A stretch of 64,000 nucleotides of DNA from Gibbula magus (taxonomy: Eukaryota; Mollusca; Gastropoda; Trochida; Trochidae), in NCBI GenBank assembly GCA_936450465.1, contig OW388293.1, forward strand, positions 44,928,482 through 44,992,481. Reading direction: 5' to 3'. The notes under the pieces were generated by a model. The model did no database searches and was not told the origin of the DNA. It saw nothing but the letters and a program-made list of their open reading frames with translations. Positions 25,651-37,689 of this stretch are shown here, in pieces (position 1 is the stretch's first letter; each line of letters opens with the position of its first letter). The translations under genes were made by a program, and so were the position numbers.

Positions 25651-27605
25651 ATAATGATGATTTATAGACGTGGCACTTCTTCTATACTGGTTAATATACA
25701 TGCGAGACGCGGTTCCGGATTAATGACGTCATTACGGAAGTGGACGGAGACGCAACCGAGTGTCTCGATTTTGAAAACTTGTAAACATTTCTGGTTTGGT
25801 TTGGATTTAAGGATAGTAAGTAATATGACGTACGCACTTGGAACTTTCTCAACATGTTAGAGTTCGTACGAGATTCATCGTACATTCCCGTTAAGACAGA
25901 ACGGCATTGTTACTCCTCATATAGTCGACTTAACATATTGTGATCTCAATGTTTTCGAAAATCAACCAACGAAAGCATGCATTTCTGGTTTGGTGTTTGG
26001 AAAGGAATGCAACTGAGATGATATAATGACGCTATCATAATTGCAACAGGAAATGATCCTGGATAAAATTGAGTCTATATTTTTTGTTAAATAATCCAAC
26101 GAGTAGCCATAGACTGCTGAGAATTATTTGTATGTAGCTACGAGTGAGACATGAATAAAACTGTATGTCTGTCTGCCTCTAATCCGTATAAATTTAGATC
26201 AAATGGTCAATATTAATTAATGGGTATAACCTGATAACAAAAACCGTTGCTCTAAATTTATTTTGATTGGTCTGCCTCAGTCAATCTTTGAGAAGTCACT
26301 CTCCAAACTGAACCACTAAGCCTATTGTCTTGTAAAGGTTCACTGTAGTATAAAGACCAATGTTGCAATTTACACAGCACTAGGGTACCAGAGATTGCGC
26401 TAAGTTTCGCTATACTATGACTAAATATGTGAAAATGTCCTACACCATGACTGTCAATCAAATAAGAAATAAAACCACGGATGAAGTTTTAGTAATTATT
26501 AAAACCATAGAGTAAATTAAGTTTATTGAGGAACGTAAATGAAAGATCGTCATTCAGAAAAAAAGAAGTTAAAGGTCAACGAGGTACCCTACGTGTTATG
26601 TTATAGAACTAGAGTTTGTTGGATTTATGGATATGGAATTATTACTGAATTAAAAGTGGATGTGATTATGAATACAAATCGAATTCAACTATGACGGACT
26701 AGTAAAAATAGACTAGACGGGGTTCAGAAGAGTGGAAATACACGGAAAAGAAAGATAGGTGTACCTTTTTTATTTCATTTTAGAAAGCGAATATCGTCTC
26801 ATCTATCAAAACGTAAGGCATAAAACTTGGAATTTACTAATAGAAACTTTACAGGGACATCATGTTTAATATTAGTTAAGAAACACATTTGCACAAATTT
26901 AAAAACAATTGAGATCCAGAATGAAACACTTCAAATGTTTAAACCTCAAAAGTTGTTTTTTGAAGATACAAACTATAACATTTCAACGTATATCAACCCT
27001 TTATCAATTAACTTGTATGTTTTGTCTGATTATATTATATAAACGTCATTTTACATTCTCAAATGTTTCAAATGGATGCAATAAACTGAAGCCTTAGTGC
27101 ATAAACACTGCAAAGAACCAGTCAACCTTTCATTCAAGTATCATCTGTCAACAACTCAGCTGATGTAGCTAATATGTGGGAAAAATACGTCCCGCCATTG
27201 GAGAACATAACAGAGAAGGTAACTTAACGACTTTATTACGAAATACGAGAATTTAATAAAGTTCCGGTACATTGTTAATGAAACAGAACAATTTTCTACT
27301 TTATTCAAAACAGTTCATTTCCCAAAACAAGCTAGTCTGACAAAATGCCATTATGAAATTCAAACAGCTGTGATTCTCCTAAACAACGGGAAATAACCGT
27401 CGTCACGAATAAAATCTCATTCACAAACTCGACAATTAGTGTGTAAGTGCTGAATTAAATGCAACATTCCCCTACCGTCCCAACGATTTGGCGGACAGAG
27501 GGGTTCATGAATGACATACCAGCTATGTAACGGGTGCCGAATTGAAAAGGGCGATTATCATAACTCAGAAATTAGTATACAAAACACGTTTTTGTGATAG
27601 CGTTG
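25651..27605. other. No recognised feature
   Basis: AT-rich; short frames at 26258..26461 and 26827..27097 lack coding character. Confidence 0.6.
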
Positions 27606-28845
27606 AGTGTCCTATGTTAGGTTTGAGGGTACCATGTTAGGGGTGAGGGGTTGAGGGTCCCTTGTTAGGGTTGAGGGTCCCTTGTTAGGGTTGAGTGTAC
27701 CTTGTTAGGGTTGAGGGTACCTTGTTAGGGTCGAGTGTACCTTGTTAGGGTTGAGGGTACCTTGTTAGGGTTGAGTGTACCTTGTTAGGGTTGAGGGTAC
27801 CTTTTTAGGGCTGAGGGTACCTTTTTAGGGTTGAGGGTACAGTGTTAGGGATGAGGGTCCCCTATTAGAGCTGAGGTTCCCTTGTTAGGGTTGAGGGTAC
27901 ATTGTTAGGGGTGACTGTACCTTGTTAGGGTTGAGGGTCCCTTGTTAGGGTTGAGGATACCTTTTTAGGGTTTAGTGTACCTTGTTGGGGTTGAGGGTAC
28001 CTTGTTAGGAATGAGGGTACCTTTTTAGGGTTGAGGGTACCGTGTTAGGGTTGAGGGTCCCCTGTTAGAGCTGAGGGTCCCTTGTTAGAGTTGAGGGAAT
28101 CTTGTTAAGGGTGAGGGTATTTGTTAGGGTTGAGTGTACCTTGTTAGGGTTGAGGGTACCTTGTTTGGGTTGAGTGTACCTTGTTTGGGTTGAGGATACC
28201 CTTTTAGGGTTGAGTGTACCTTGTTAGGGTTGAAGGTACCGTGTAAGGGTAGAGGGTCCCCTGTTAGGGTTAAGGGTACCTTTTAAGGGTTGAGTGTACC
28301 TTATTAGGGTTGAGGGTACCTAGGTAGGGTTGAGGTACCTTTTAAGGGTTGAGTGAACCATGTTAGGGTTGAGGGTACCTTTTTAGGGTTGAGGGTACCG
28401 TGTTGGAGTTTAGGGTCCCCTGTTAGGGTTGAGGGTACCTTGTTAGGATTGAGGGTACCTTGTTAGGGTTGAGTGTACCTTGTTAGGGTTGAGGGTACCT
28501 TGTTAGGGTTGAGAATACCTTGTTAGGTTTGAGGGTACCTTTTTAGGGTTGAGTGTATCTTGTTAGGGTTTGGGGTCCCCTGTTAGGGTTGAGGGTACCG
28601 TGTTAGGGTTTAGGGTTCCCTGTTAGGGTTAAGGGTACCTTGTTAGGGTTGAGTGTACCTTGTTAGGGTTGAAGGTACCTTGGTAGGGTTGAGGGTCCCT
28701 TGTTAGGGTTAAGGGTACATTTTTAGGGTTGAAGGTACCTTGTTAGGGTTGAGGGTCCCATGTTTGAGGTGCCAGGTAAAGGGGTAAGGGGCCCATGTGA
28801 TAGGGGCGAGGGGCCCATTTTAGGTTTGAGGGTTGCCTGTGTGGG
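27606..28845 (+). repeat. Minisatellite, 20-bp unit containing TTAGGG, about 58 copies
   Basis: The consensus unit is GTTAGGGTTGAGGGTACCTT. Many neighbouring units alternate GAGGGTACC and GAGTGTACC, so there is a partial 40-bp higher-order unit; other units have GGGTCCC in place of GGTACC. Occasional 1-nt indels shift the register (for example near 28120 and 28335). The ends are diverged. It contains the vertebrate/mollusc telomere hexamer once per unit but is not a (TTAGGG)n array. Confidence 0.97.
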
Positions 28846-29299
28846 GGTTATGTGGGGTCAGTTTTCTCTTCCCATGACCTATACTCTCTATACCCGTCAC
28901 GGGTCAGTGCATTATGTTTCCGATACACAAACTTACAAGTCTTTCAATGTAGTTAGAAGGGGCTGGTTACAAGATCATGTCAACCCGAAGTATTCTTTTT
29001 CGAAATGAAATATTTGTAGGCAAGTGGATACTGCTTGTGCATAATCTCTATAAGATGTTATGGAAGTGGCTTAAACCGACCGGATTATATGATTAGACCA
29101 TGAAGAAGTGGGTCACTGAGGTGTTTAGGTCTCCCCAGACAATTAGGATTAAATGTTGGATCTCAACCTTCCTTACTTAAACGCTTACAATATAACAATA
29201 AACAATTCTAATAAATTGTATATTATAATATAACTAAAATTAAAACACAATCAGTCAGTAGTTTGACTGAAGACTACTAAAGGTCTACAATGTTCCGTT

Positions 29300-29640
29300 T
29301 AATCATACATTTAAAGGGATATTGATTTTGTCGTCATACATGCCGAAAGATGGTGTTGTTTCGTTGTCGAGGACTAACTGTTGTCCCTGATTACTATTTG
29401 ATGGTAGTCGGGCCAGTAAAGTGACGATATAAAGGTAAAAGACATATAGGTTATATGAATACTTGAATTGTACGTGTAGTTTTGGTTTCTGCAAATATAT
29501 AATGATTTGACTCGAATTCATTGGAACCTAGAAACTATGATATATCTGGCGATTGGAGATGAATATGCTGAAGTTGAGTGAAAATATTTGAACTGACATC
29601 GGCACATATCACCTCAGTTGGTTTTGATTAATGCAATTTT
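29300..29640 (+). repeat. MITE R2, diverged copy fused to R1
   Basis: GGTTTCTGCAAATATATAAT, CTCGAATTCATTGGAA and ATGATATATCTGGCGATTGG match the right half of the 25-kb element. The left end TTTAAAGGGATATTG is a decayed terminus. It runs directly into R1 copy 2, suggesting nested insertion. Confidence 0.65.
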
Positions 29641-29654
29641 AAAAAGAAATCAGA

Positions 29655-30107
29655 TGCATTTGACTGTGACAAGATACAATAATACTTATCTGCAGTAGTT
29701 TTGATGAATTAATTGGTGACTGTGGTTACATTCTAGTTAAACTTTCTTTGTTTAATGAAGACAGGGTAAGAAATGAAATTTCCACCAACATGATCCCTAC
29801 CATGTTAAAAATGTTGTAAATGTGTGCAGAATCAGGCCCATTTATCAATTTTCACATATAATATGTCTTATATGTCAATGGACAATTGTGTATCATCAAA
29901 AATAATTTTTGAGGAAATTTAGAATTTAAAATTTCATTTTTCTAAAAATCACAAAGACATGTAGAAGTATTCTTTGAGTGCTGACTAAACACCTGTACTT
30001 TTCAGTTTTAGATTATCATTTCGAAAACTTGATATATTTGCAATTGAAAACCATACATATTATAACATCAACTGAGGTGATAAGTTTCTTTTGCCGATGA
30101 GTTTATA
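29655..30107 (+). repeat. Interspersed repeat R1, copy 2
   Basis: Same blocks in the same order as 7735..8190, ending TTTCTTTTGCCGATGAGTTT. Both copies are diverged by scattered substitutions and small indels, i.e. old. Confidence 0.8.
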
Positions 30108-31604
30108 ATGAAATACAAGAACTTGATGTCACTCAAAGTACATGGTATAAACATAATGTAACTAATTCGTATGGCGAGTATGCATGTATGTCATTAGGCG
30201 AACAATCGGCGTAATATTACCGCGTTTGTAATGTTACACACAATATAATAATATTCAGATAAACATATTCCTAACCATGTCGATAGCAAAGACAGTTTAT
30301 GAAGCTTTATTCCTGAAATAGGTGTTTATTTTACAGATAACACGATTCCATAAAAGGAGCATTTTGAATGTATTATCGTAATACGACATAAAAGTATGAT
30401 AGTATAAAGATCAAAGATGCAAATTTTAAAGTAAAAACAAAATTCGTTTGTTTTGAAATAAAAATATTCCAATCTCCTAATAATCTTCTTAATTAATGAA
30501 AACATTACGAACTTTATCCTAGCTTAAAATGTGAGTTCTGTAAAGTGACTTTCAAGATAAAATTCAAAACACAATTTGAATACTGTATGTATTTTTATAA
30601 CAATATTATAAAAATCTTAAGTGAATTAATTCACTCCTAAAATACACCCACTCACATGATTATGCGTACGTCGACCAATATAGAAATAATTGGCACAAGT
30701 CTGACAGATTTACGTCATTTTTAAGTAACCGCAAGAACAAAACACATCTTTCATATAATATGCCATAAAGTTTATGCGCCACCTGCGAGACCTAACTTGG
30801 GACATAGATTCGTGTAGTAAAAGTATCATATATGTCGAAATTCATGTTATGCCAATTCTTGAATGGAATAGTTTTAAAGTAAAACCAGGAGCTTCCGTCG
30901 GCTTGTCAACGATGTGAATGAAAACCGGATATACGGGCATAATCACCTGCCTAGGTGACATTGAATTAACTTTGAAACTAAACTTCAATAGACTTGGTCG
31001 CGTTTGAGTCTGGCTTGATTGATATGTGGGCTTGACTTAATTCTAACGGTGTTTTTAAACGTTAATACCATTTCCGCTTTGTTAACTCCCACGATTCATA
31101 ATATAGCATGTATAATTAAACAGTTTTAAAGCACTTTTAGTTTTAACTAGTACAAAAAGACTAGTAATCAGAACCATAAGAACTTGTCTCTCAAAAACAA
31201 TGATTTTTAAGCTATCTATTCGTAACACTAGTTTTCGATTGTTTATCATATACATAACAGCATATGCCACAATATTCTGAAGGTATAGGTACATTTAAAT
31301 GTACTCAATATTATGGGCGGATGCATATTCGCAAATAAATGAGCGATCGAATATTTGGAGGTATCTTTATTGTTAAAACATTATTGTTACACATTGTTTA
31401 TAGATTCAAATCTCTCACTTAGTTTATTGCTGTTTAAAAATCAATTTTCAAAAATCGGGTTTACATAATTAAATCGGGTCTCATTATTATGTAAACCCAA
31501 GAAAAGTCATTAAAACTTATTATATAATATATATGTATTCCCTTGTGATAGCGGGAAGTTCGGCAACTTGCTTGTAAGTCTACTTACCCGCTAGGCATAA
31601 CTCA
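30108..31604. other. No recognised feature
   Basis: AT-rich DNA with no coding frame, hairpin or repeat that I can support. Confidence 0.6.
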
Positions 31605-31750
31605 CAACCGTCCCAATCACTGGCTAAATTAAACCTTGCTGCATTTCGTTAAAGTTTCTGTATTAGTTTGTCGGTGTGTTGTATCTGAACTCTATAGCGT
31701 GCGCTGCTACGCTGGGACATACAAGTTAACGAAATTAGCCAGTGACGGAG
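31605..31750 (+). repeat. Imperfect inverted repeat CAATCACTGGCTAAATT
   Basis: CCAATCACTGGCTAAATTAA is mirrored by CGAAATTAGCCAGTGACGG about 100 nt later. Possibly a foldback element; no coding content supported. Confidence 0.45.
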
Positions 31751-32224
31751 AGTGGCTTGAGGGGGAAGTTTCTGTAGAGATAGTGTGTTTTATTTCACCT
31801 TGCCGACACTGCAGCCTTTGTTGGTCTTATCAGAACTACACATCTCTGTGGCATTTCATAAATGCCTTTTAGGAAATGTTTCCCGAAACCTTTCAAAAAC
31901 AAGGTAAACAAAACACGGTAAGTAAATGCGAACTTGTATAACATCATGGCTGCTTATTTCTTTCTCTCAAGGAATCATGGTCAGGATAATAAATATTACC
32001 ATTCGTATCTATAAATCGTCTAAATTTTGGGCAACTGAGAGTTGTAGCGGTAAATAAAGTACAATGTTTTGTGTATATCAACTACTATACTTCTCAGCGA
32101 CTGTGACGTTACGGTATTAATCCTTAAACCGTTAAAAGGTACGTATCAACATGTTAGCAGATGGTAGTGGGGTCGACTCATAGTGTATCTTTTATTCCTT
32201 CAGGTTGTCTTCTTTGTTCATGCA

Positions 32225-32300
32225 CATGGTCAAACTCCTCTCCCGGGATTGAACCTGAAACTAGGATGCAGCTATAGGAGACCATTTGTTTTAACTTATA
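32225..32300 (-). ncRNA. Possible tRNA-derived SINE fragment (B box)
   Basis: The minus strand reads AGGTTCAATCCCGGGAGAGG, a near-consensus Pol III B box, after TGGTCTCCTATAGCTGCATC, a weak A box. There is no acceptor-stem pairing. A decayed SINE or tRNA pseudogene is the best guess. Confidence 0.35.
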
Positions 32301-32806
32301 ACACTAGTGCCATGTTGTAAAATAATGAAAGAAGCACAATAAAAGTTAAACTTTAGATTCTGCAATTAATCTGGTTTTGCTTTACAGGAGACCTTTCCTT
32401 AGAGTTTAAGAAGAAGGTTCTATCGAAAATATCCGCCTTTTTTTCATTACGTAAATCAGAATGTTGACAGTTCTGTGGGAATGAAATGGAATATCGTTTC
32501 AAGGGAAGCAACCGGTTGTATGACTGTGTCCATGGTTGAACAGCGAATGTCTACAAGAATGTGAGGCTGTGTGAACTCTTTGTTGTGTCCAAGGTCAGAT
32601 GGAGACAGAACGCGACCACTGACCCAGACACAAGATTATCTGACCTTTGCCATCAGACCACTTAATCCCCCTCCATTGTACAAAGTGGCTGCTAATGTTA
32701 TCTACAACCTCAGCCGCCGATGATATTCGAAACCGACTGTCCCCTTGTACCGCTGTATATTCTTCTAATGTCACTATCGTGCTAAAGCAACTCCTTATAG
32801 CTTCAA

Positions 32807-32915
32807 ACAGGGTTGGACAGTGAGGTGACAGCGGACAAACTTGGGAACAATCGCTGTAAGGAGCTCGTTCCTCGCCGCCTTCTTGCGAGCGATGTATTCA
32901 TTCGCGGCCTGATAA
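32807..32915 (-). CDS. Possible orphan terminal exon (weak)
   Basis: After a possible acceptor (TTTCACCGTTCAG) the minus strand reads TYYQAANEYIARKKAARNEL, then LTAIVPKFVRC and a stop soon after (QPCLKL-stop). The composition is protein-like (Ala/Lys/Glu-rich helix) and the DNA is GC-richer than its surroundings. The frame upstream of the acceptor is closed by TAG. I do not recognise the protein and find no other exon nearby, so a repeat-borne or pseudogene fragment is equally possible. Confidence 0.3.
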
Positions 32916-33189
32916 TACGTCTGAACGGTGAAACCCTACCCGACGGAGCAAGGGTTCCCTCTTGTGAACACAGATCTTCTTTCATTGTTAGCATTATTCC
33001 TATCTTCCGTCTATGATTCGGTTTTAGAGCGAGCCACATTCCCAAGTCTTTTTGTTTACTTTTCCAGCACGCCATGTTTGAAACGGGCGGAAGCGGCACG
33101 GGTGATCCTTGTAACGTTGTGGAAAACTCCACACACTGTCTGGCGCTGTGGAAAGCTGTCACTTCACACGTTAACGTGACGGTTAAGAG

Positions 33190-34199
33190 ACGTTTATGTA
33201 CATGTCAAATGTGTTTTTAATACATGTACATACATGTGCAATTTAACATTTCTGAAGATTTGCATGAAACTTTTGTTGTGGGGTAAAGATTCGGTTTGTG
33301 TATGTACTTCTTTTACTTGTGGGTATCAAGTAATTAAGTTAGTTAAGTACTAGGAAGCAAACGTGCGGGTTAAAATACTGTTCTATTGAAATAAAACACT
33401 GGTTGAAATATTCTTTTCCACCTTCATAACTTTTAGTTGATAATTATATTCCTTAGATTTGAGTAAAACCAACACGATAGTAAACCTACGTGAAATATTA
33501 GAGAATATTAGCCATGTTTTACTGATTACGTATACTCCAATTGGTCTTGAACAGAAAACCAACATGGAGGCACTTCCGGTGCAGTAAATATGCAAGACAT
33601 CTTCATAAAAACAGCGTTTCACAAAAGATAATATTACGGTAACCATAATAGCACCTCACAATTCTACATTAGGTTTATATGAGTTTTACATCGATCTTTA
33701 CATGGAATATTAACACTTCAATATTGAACATTGAGATGACCCTTAACTTTTGTTGTTGAGTATATTTGATAAACCTTAATAATAAGTCACAAATCTCACG
33801 AAGCACGTCTAAGTATTAATATAAACATTTTATTTTTTAAAATCCCACATTAAACAGACAAACGTAAATACATCTTCATGAAACTTTGCAGGGCGGATAC
33901 AGATTTTCAGAAGGAAAATTATTTCGCTAACAACGACACCCTCTTGAAACTTTGGTTTCACCTGTAAAGTTTGAGATGTTCCAGATACATTTATCCCACA
34001 GACTAACACAAAATACATTACAGTGGTGAGTGAACTTCATCATATTGGTAGTTGGTTTAAGCATATTTAATCAATGAGAAAATAATTAGGAGCAAGAGCT
34101 CCAACATAAAATATCTTCTCCTTAGTGGTTCCCATGGTTAAACAGTAGTTCGTAGATATCAAAGAAAATAAGTGACAGTTGGTGCCCCTCCGTGTTGGA
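33190..34199. other. No recognised feature
   Basis: Short open frames only; ATGTACATGTC and ACATGTACATAC near 33200 form a minor inverted repeat. Confidence 0.55.
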
Positions 34200-34960
34200 A
34201 CGGGGCGTCTCCAACTCGATCACAGGTGAATTACCAGCTAATTATAGGTAATCACAGGTAAAACTTCCTTGATAAAGTGAGACGAGAAAAGGACTCTGCG
34301 ATTAGCACGTCTCCGTCACTGGACATAATGTTGAAGAAATTTTATTTTCTAATTTTGAAGGAAGACGTGTGAATCTGTGAGTAGATATGAAAGTGACCAG
34401 GTCAGTTTAGTCAGTGACCAGATGATTGGGGGTAAGTAAGTGGACCATTGACCATTAAAGTGACCGCCATTAGCATTTCTTGGTCGCAGGTGAGTGAGAT
34501 ACAATCAACCAATAGACTGACGTGGCACAATACGTCATTATCATTTACCTGGGACAGGTGCGCAAAGAACGCTCCTTTGAAGATTACATGTACATAAATA
34601 GCCATTTTAAGCTCATCCTGGCTAACAATGTTTTTATAATAATTTTTTTTAAATTTTAAAGTAAGTTATGCGAACCAGTAATTGATCTGGTAAGCGATCA
34701 TTTGATCTGATATTGCAACAATAAAATTATTCTTTGTAGTGAACAAATACACAATGTAGTCATGAGAGACCTAATCACACTGACTCTACCTGTTACAGGT
34801 AGGGCGAGTGAAAATACTTAATCTGTTATCAGTGACCATATATAGGCTTCATTAGCAGTAAGTAATCAGACTGAATCTACCTGTTGCAGGTACACGGGGT
34901 TGGACGAGTGAGATGCTTCAGTAACCATTGACCACAGAAATGACCGCAGCCAGAGCTCCC
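34200..34960 (+). repeat. Degenerate tandem repeat with CTACCTGTTACAGGTAG-type palindromes
   Basis: Segments TAATCACACTGACTCTACCTGTTACAGG (34771) and TAATCAGACTGAATCTACCTGTTGCAGG (34864) repeat, each followed by GCGAGTG or GACGAGTG and ATAC/ATGCTT. ACCATTGACCATTAAAGTGACCGCC and AACCATTGACCACAGAAATGACCGC form a second shared block about 480 nt apart. Diverged, non-coding. Confidence 0.55.
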
Positions 34961-37501
34961 CATCACTGAAGGGAAATAATCTCGAACATATGTGAAAGGG
35001 TGCATATTATTGACAGGTATATGAACGATTATGAAACACATGTGTATTTCTTGACACAAGACGACACAAGGCTCAAGACAGTGACGAAAGACGATTAAGT
35101 GAATAAGGAACTATATTCTGGAGCTGACTTGCTGAAAATTAACGCTCTATCTACCCCTATACCCCTTGAGTGAGAGATGTTAAGAGGAACCTTCAAGGTT
35201 CTGTATGACCAAGAATTTGTTTGGAAAAGATTATTACATATGTTGTCTTTAAAAAATACCGTCGATTAGAGTCCTGCATGCCCTTTGACTGTGTACAAAA
35301 TAATAGCCTTTAGTATACAGTCTAGACCAAACCAAACCACTAAATTAATAAAAATTTTAGAAGTTGAAGGAACGAAGGAAAATTAATCATTGTTAATAGC
35401 CAATGTCATTATTGCAATGAAGGCGAGGTATCAGTGTAGATACTATAGTAATAACACCGTTATCAAACCACATTGGTCATCACGATGTTAGTCTCTACAC
35501 CGAAGCGTCGCATTCATTGCAATAAAGAAATTGTCTAATAGACCTTCTTTTTTCAATATATTTATTTTTCATTCATAACCATTGCTCGTAACTTGTGCCT
35601 TTTACTAATTAGTTTTACAATTGAACCAAAACTGGTAAGAAAACACTATCACGTTCAATAGTGGGTCATAGGAAATTAACGAAACTGCAAATTTGTTTAC
35701 GACTCTGGAATTTCGTAAGTCATGCGACACATGCACTTACTTGGGTAATAATTTCTCTTATATGCTCTTAACACATTCCTATAGTTGTTGTTTCGGTGAG
35801 TAAATAACAGTATTGTTATACATTAAACAAATCAAAATCCCATAAACATCATACACAGCTCCATCTTGTATACGATCGACGTCCCACTATCAACGAAGCG
35901 GTACATGAGACGATAAAACTTCACTTTCATCCAGGTCGTAAATTATATTGATACTCTCAAATTTAATGTTTTACCGTTTGAATACAAGGTATGATGACTT
36001 AGCAAACTCATTTGAGAACGCCGGAGGGCGATGGGGTAACTTACCCTCCCGAAATGGCGACATCACCAGAATCACGGAGTTCAAAGATTGGCTGTACTTT
36101 TTAACGTTCGATTAGTCAGTTATCAATTACATATTGTGATAAAGCAGTTTAGCTCCCCTCCGGGCATAACTTCTGACGTCTATCATTTGGGTAGGTATGC
36201 TTTCTGATTTTATTATTTACTTTTTTTACATTTAGGAGTAGGTTTGATACTCAAGTAGTCTTTCTTGTATATGTATGGTAGGTAGCAGGTTAACGGTGCA
36301 TAGTGCTGATTTTAAAATCATTTGTGTCGTAATTCTTTGTCAGGAAGCTAGTATATCTATGCATACCGGTATATTATAAGTTATAACATTCAGTAGAGGG
36401 TGACATCGTAATACATCAGACCCGCGTTAGTGTTCATCCAATTGCAACGAGCCGTAGGGTCTGTTAAATTACGATGTCACCCTAACAAACTCACTGTTAT
36501 AACGTATTTATCTTACCGCATGTCTCAAAATATTATTTTTTTTAAAAACAAAGAAAAATGTTGACAGAAAACAGCTGATCCATCGACAAACTATGACAAG
36601 TTGTGTCACGTGACATGGAATGATTGGCGTGGATGCATGCTTTATTCATGTTGAGGGATATAAACATTTATCACCCTCGGGGAGAACCCGTATGACGGTG
36701 TTTATATTTGTTAATAGTCACGTGGACCAATCAGGGATCGACATTCTTACATGTGGTTCAATATATATAGTATACGGATGATTGGAGGAGTTTAATATAT
36801 TTTAGGTATAGAGGATATAGCATGCAGTTATGTTTGATTGAAGTTGATATATAAAAGAAGAGGTGCGAGTATTGTATATATCCTTCATGTGTGCTTTAGA
36901 TTTATCTTATTTATGACTTTGGTATGTAGATGTATTGATGGATTATAATAACAGTTTGTTGACATCTTTTGGCATATGTATTTATTACCCTTTAGATAAA
37001 TTTGTTGAATTGTGATTGGTCAATCGCCAATGCATACGAAACCGTGTAAGCTGATTTGCCAGGGTCTACCCTCCGTATGACCCGTGAGACAGGTCACGTG
37101 ACTAACTACACAGGTCTTACGGATGACCTTGACCTTAGATGGAATGCGGAAGTAAAACGGTTTCTCGACTCGGAATTTCAGGATCGAAACTTACCTTAAC
37201 AAACATAAGTACGGTGATTTCAACCAATATACATTATTTATTTTGTTTGCGTCAATAAACTAATTCAATAAAAATACGTGTCTCTCTATTATTCATCAGG
37301 AAATAATAATTTAAAAATCGATTATTTTTTAGCCGCAGAGTTATCTCCCTTGATATTGAGCGGTACACTCTTTACAGTGTTGTTGCTGTTTCACACTGTG
37401 TGGAGTTTTTATCACAAACGGAAATAGCTAAGTAGCTTATATATTTTATCGAAAAATGAGTGAAATAAGTACAAATAATAGATCTAAAGAGTAATAAATT
37501 C
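34961..37501. other. No gene; scattered inverted repeats
   Basis: Besides the inverted repeat at 36397, TTATTGCAATGA (35412) and TCATTGCAATAA (35514) bracket a weak foldback, and 36640..36740 holds an imperfect palindrome around CACCCTCGGGGAGAACCCG. Confidence 0.5.
36397..36483 (+). repeat. Inverted repeat AGGGTGACATCGTAAT
   Basis: A perfect 16-bp inverted repeat separated by 55 nt. Further out, TTATAACATTCAGT and ACTGTTATAA extend the symmetry. MITE-like; no coding content. Confidence 0.75.
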
Positions 37502-37639
37502 GTTACACGGTGTTTTGACAGGGTGTACGGGACTGTAAGACCCTTGTTTATTCCGCATTTCCTTCGGCTGCGCCTCAGGAAAATAGGGAATATACAAGGG
37601 CCTTACATTCCCGCACACCCTGTCAAAACACCGTGTAAC
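37502..37639 (+). repeat. Foldback element with 25-bp perfect arms
   Basis: GTTACACGGTGTTTTGACAG continues to GGTGT, and the exact reverse complement ends at 37639. Inner parts also pair (GTAAGACCCTTGT with ACAAGGGCCTTAC), so nearly all 138 nt can form one hairpin. It abuts the truncated LINE. Confidence 0.85.
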
Positions 37640-37689
37640 TAATAGTATGAAGTTGTTAAAATATTAAAATGGTTGTATACATTCTGTCA

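Noticed and set aside
27606..28845. True telomeric array or chromosome end
   Set aside because: The hexamer occurs once per 20-bp unit and is never in pure tandem, and unique DNA flanks both sides.
27606..28845. CRISPR-like array
   Set aside because: Short degenerate units with no unique spacers; eukaryotic context.
32803..33162. 119-codon minus-strand frame as a gene
   Set aside because: Its residues look random; the protein-like text in this place is in another frame and is listed separately as a weak exon.
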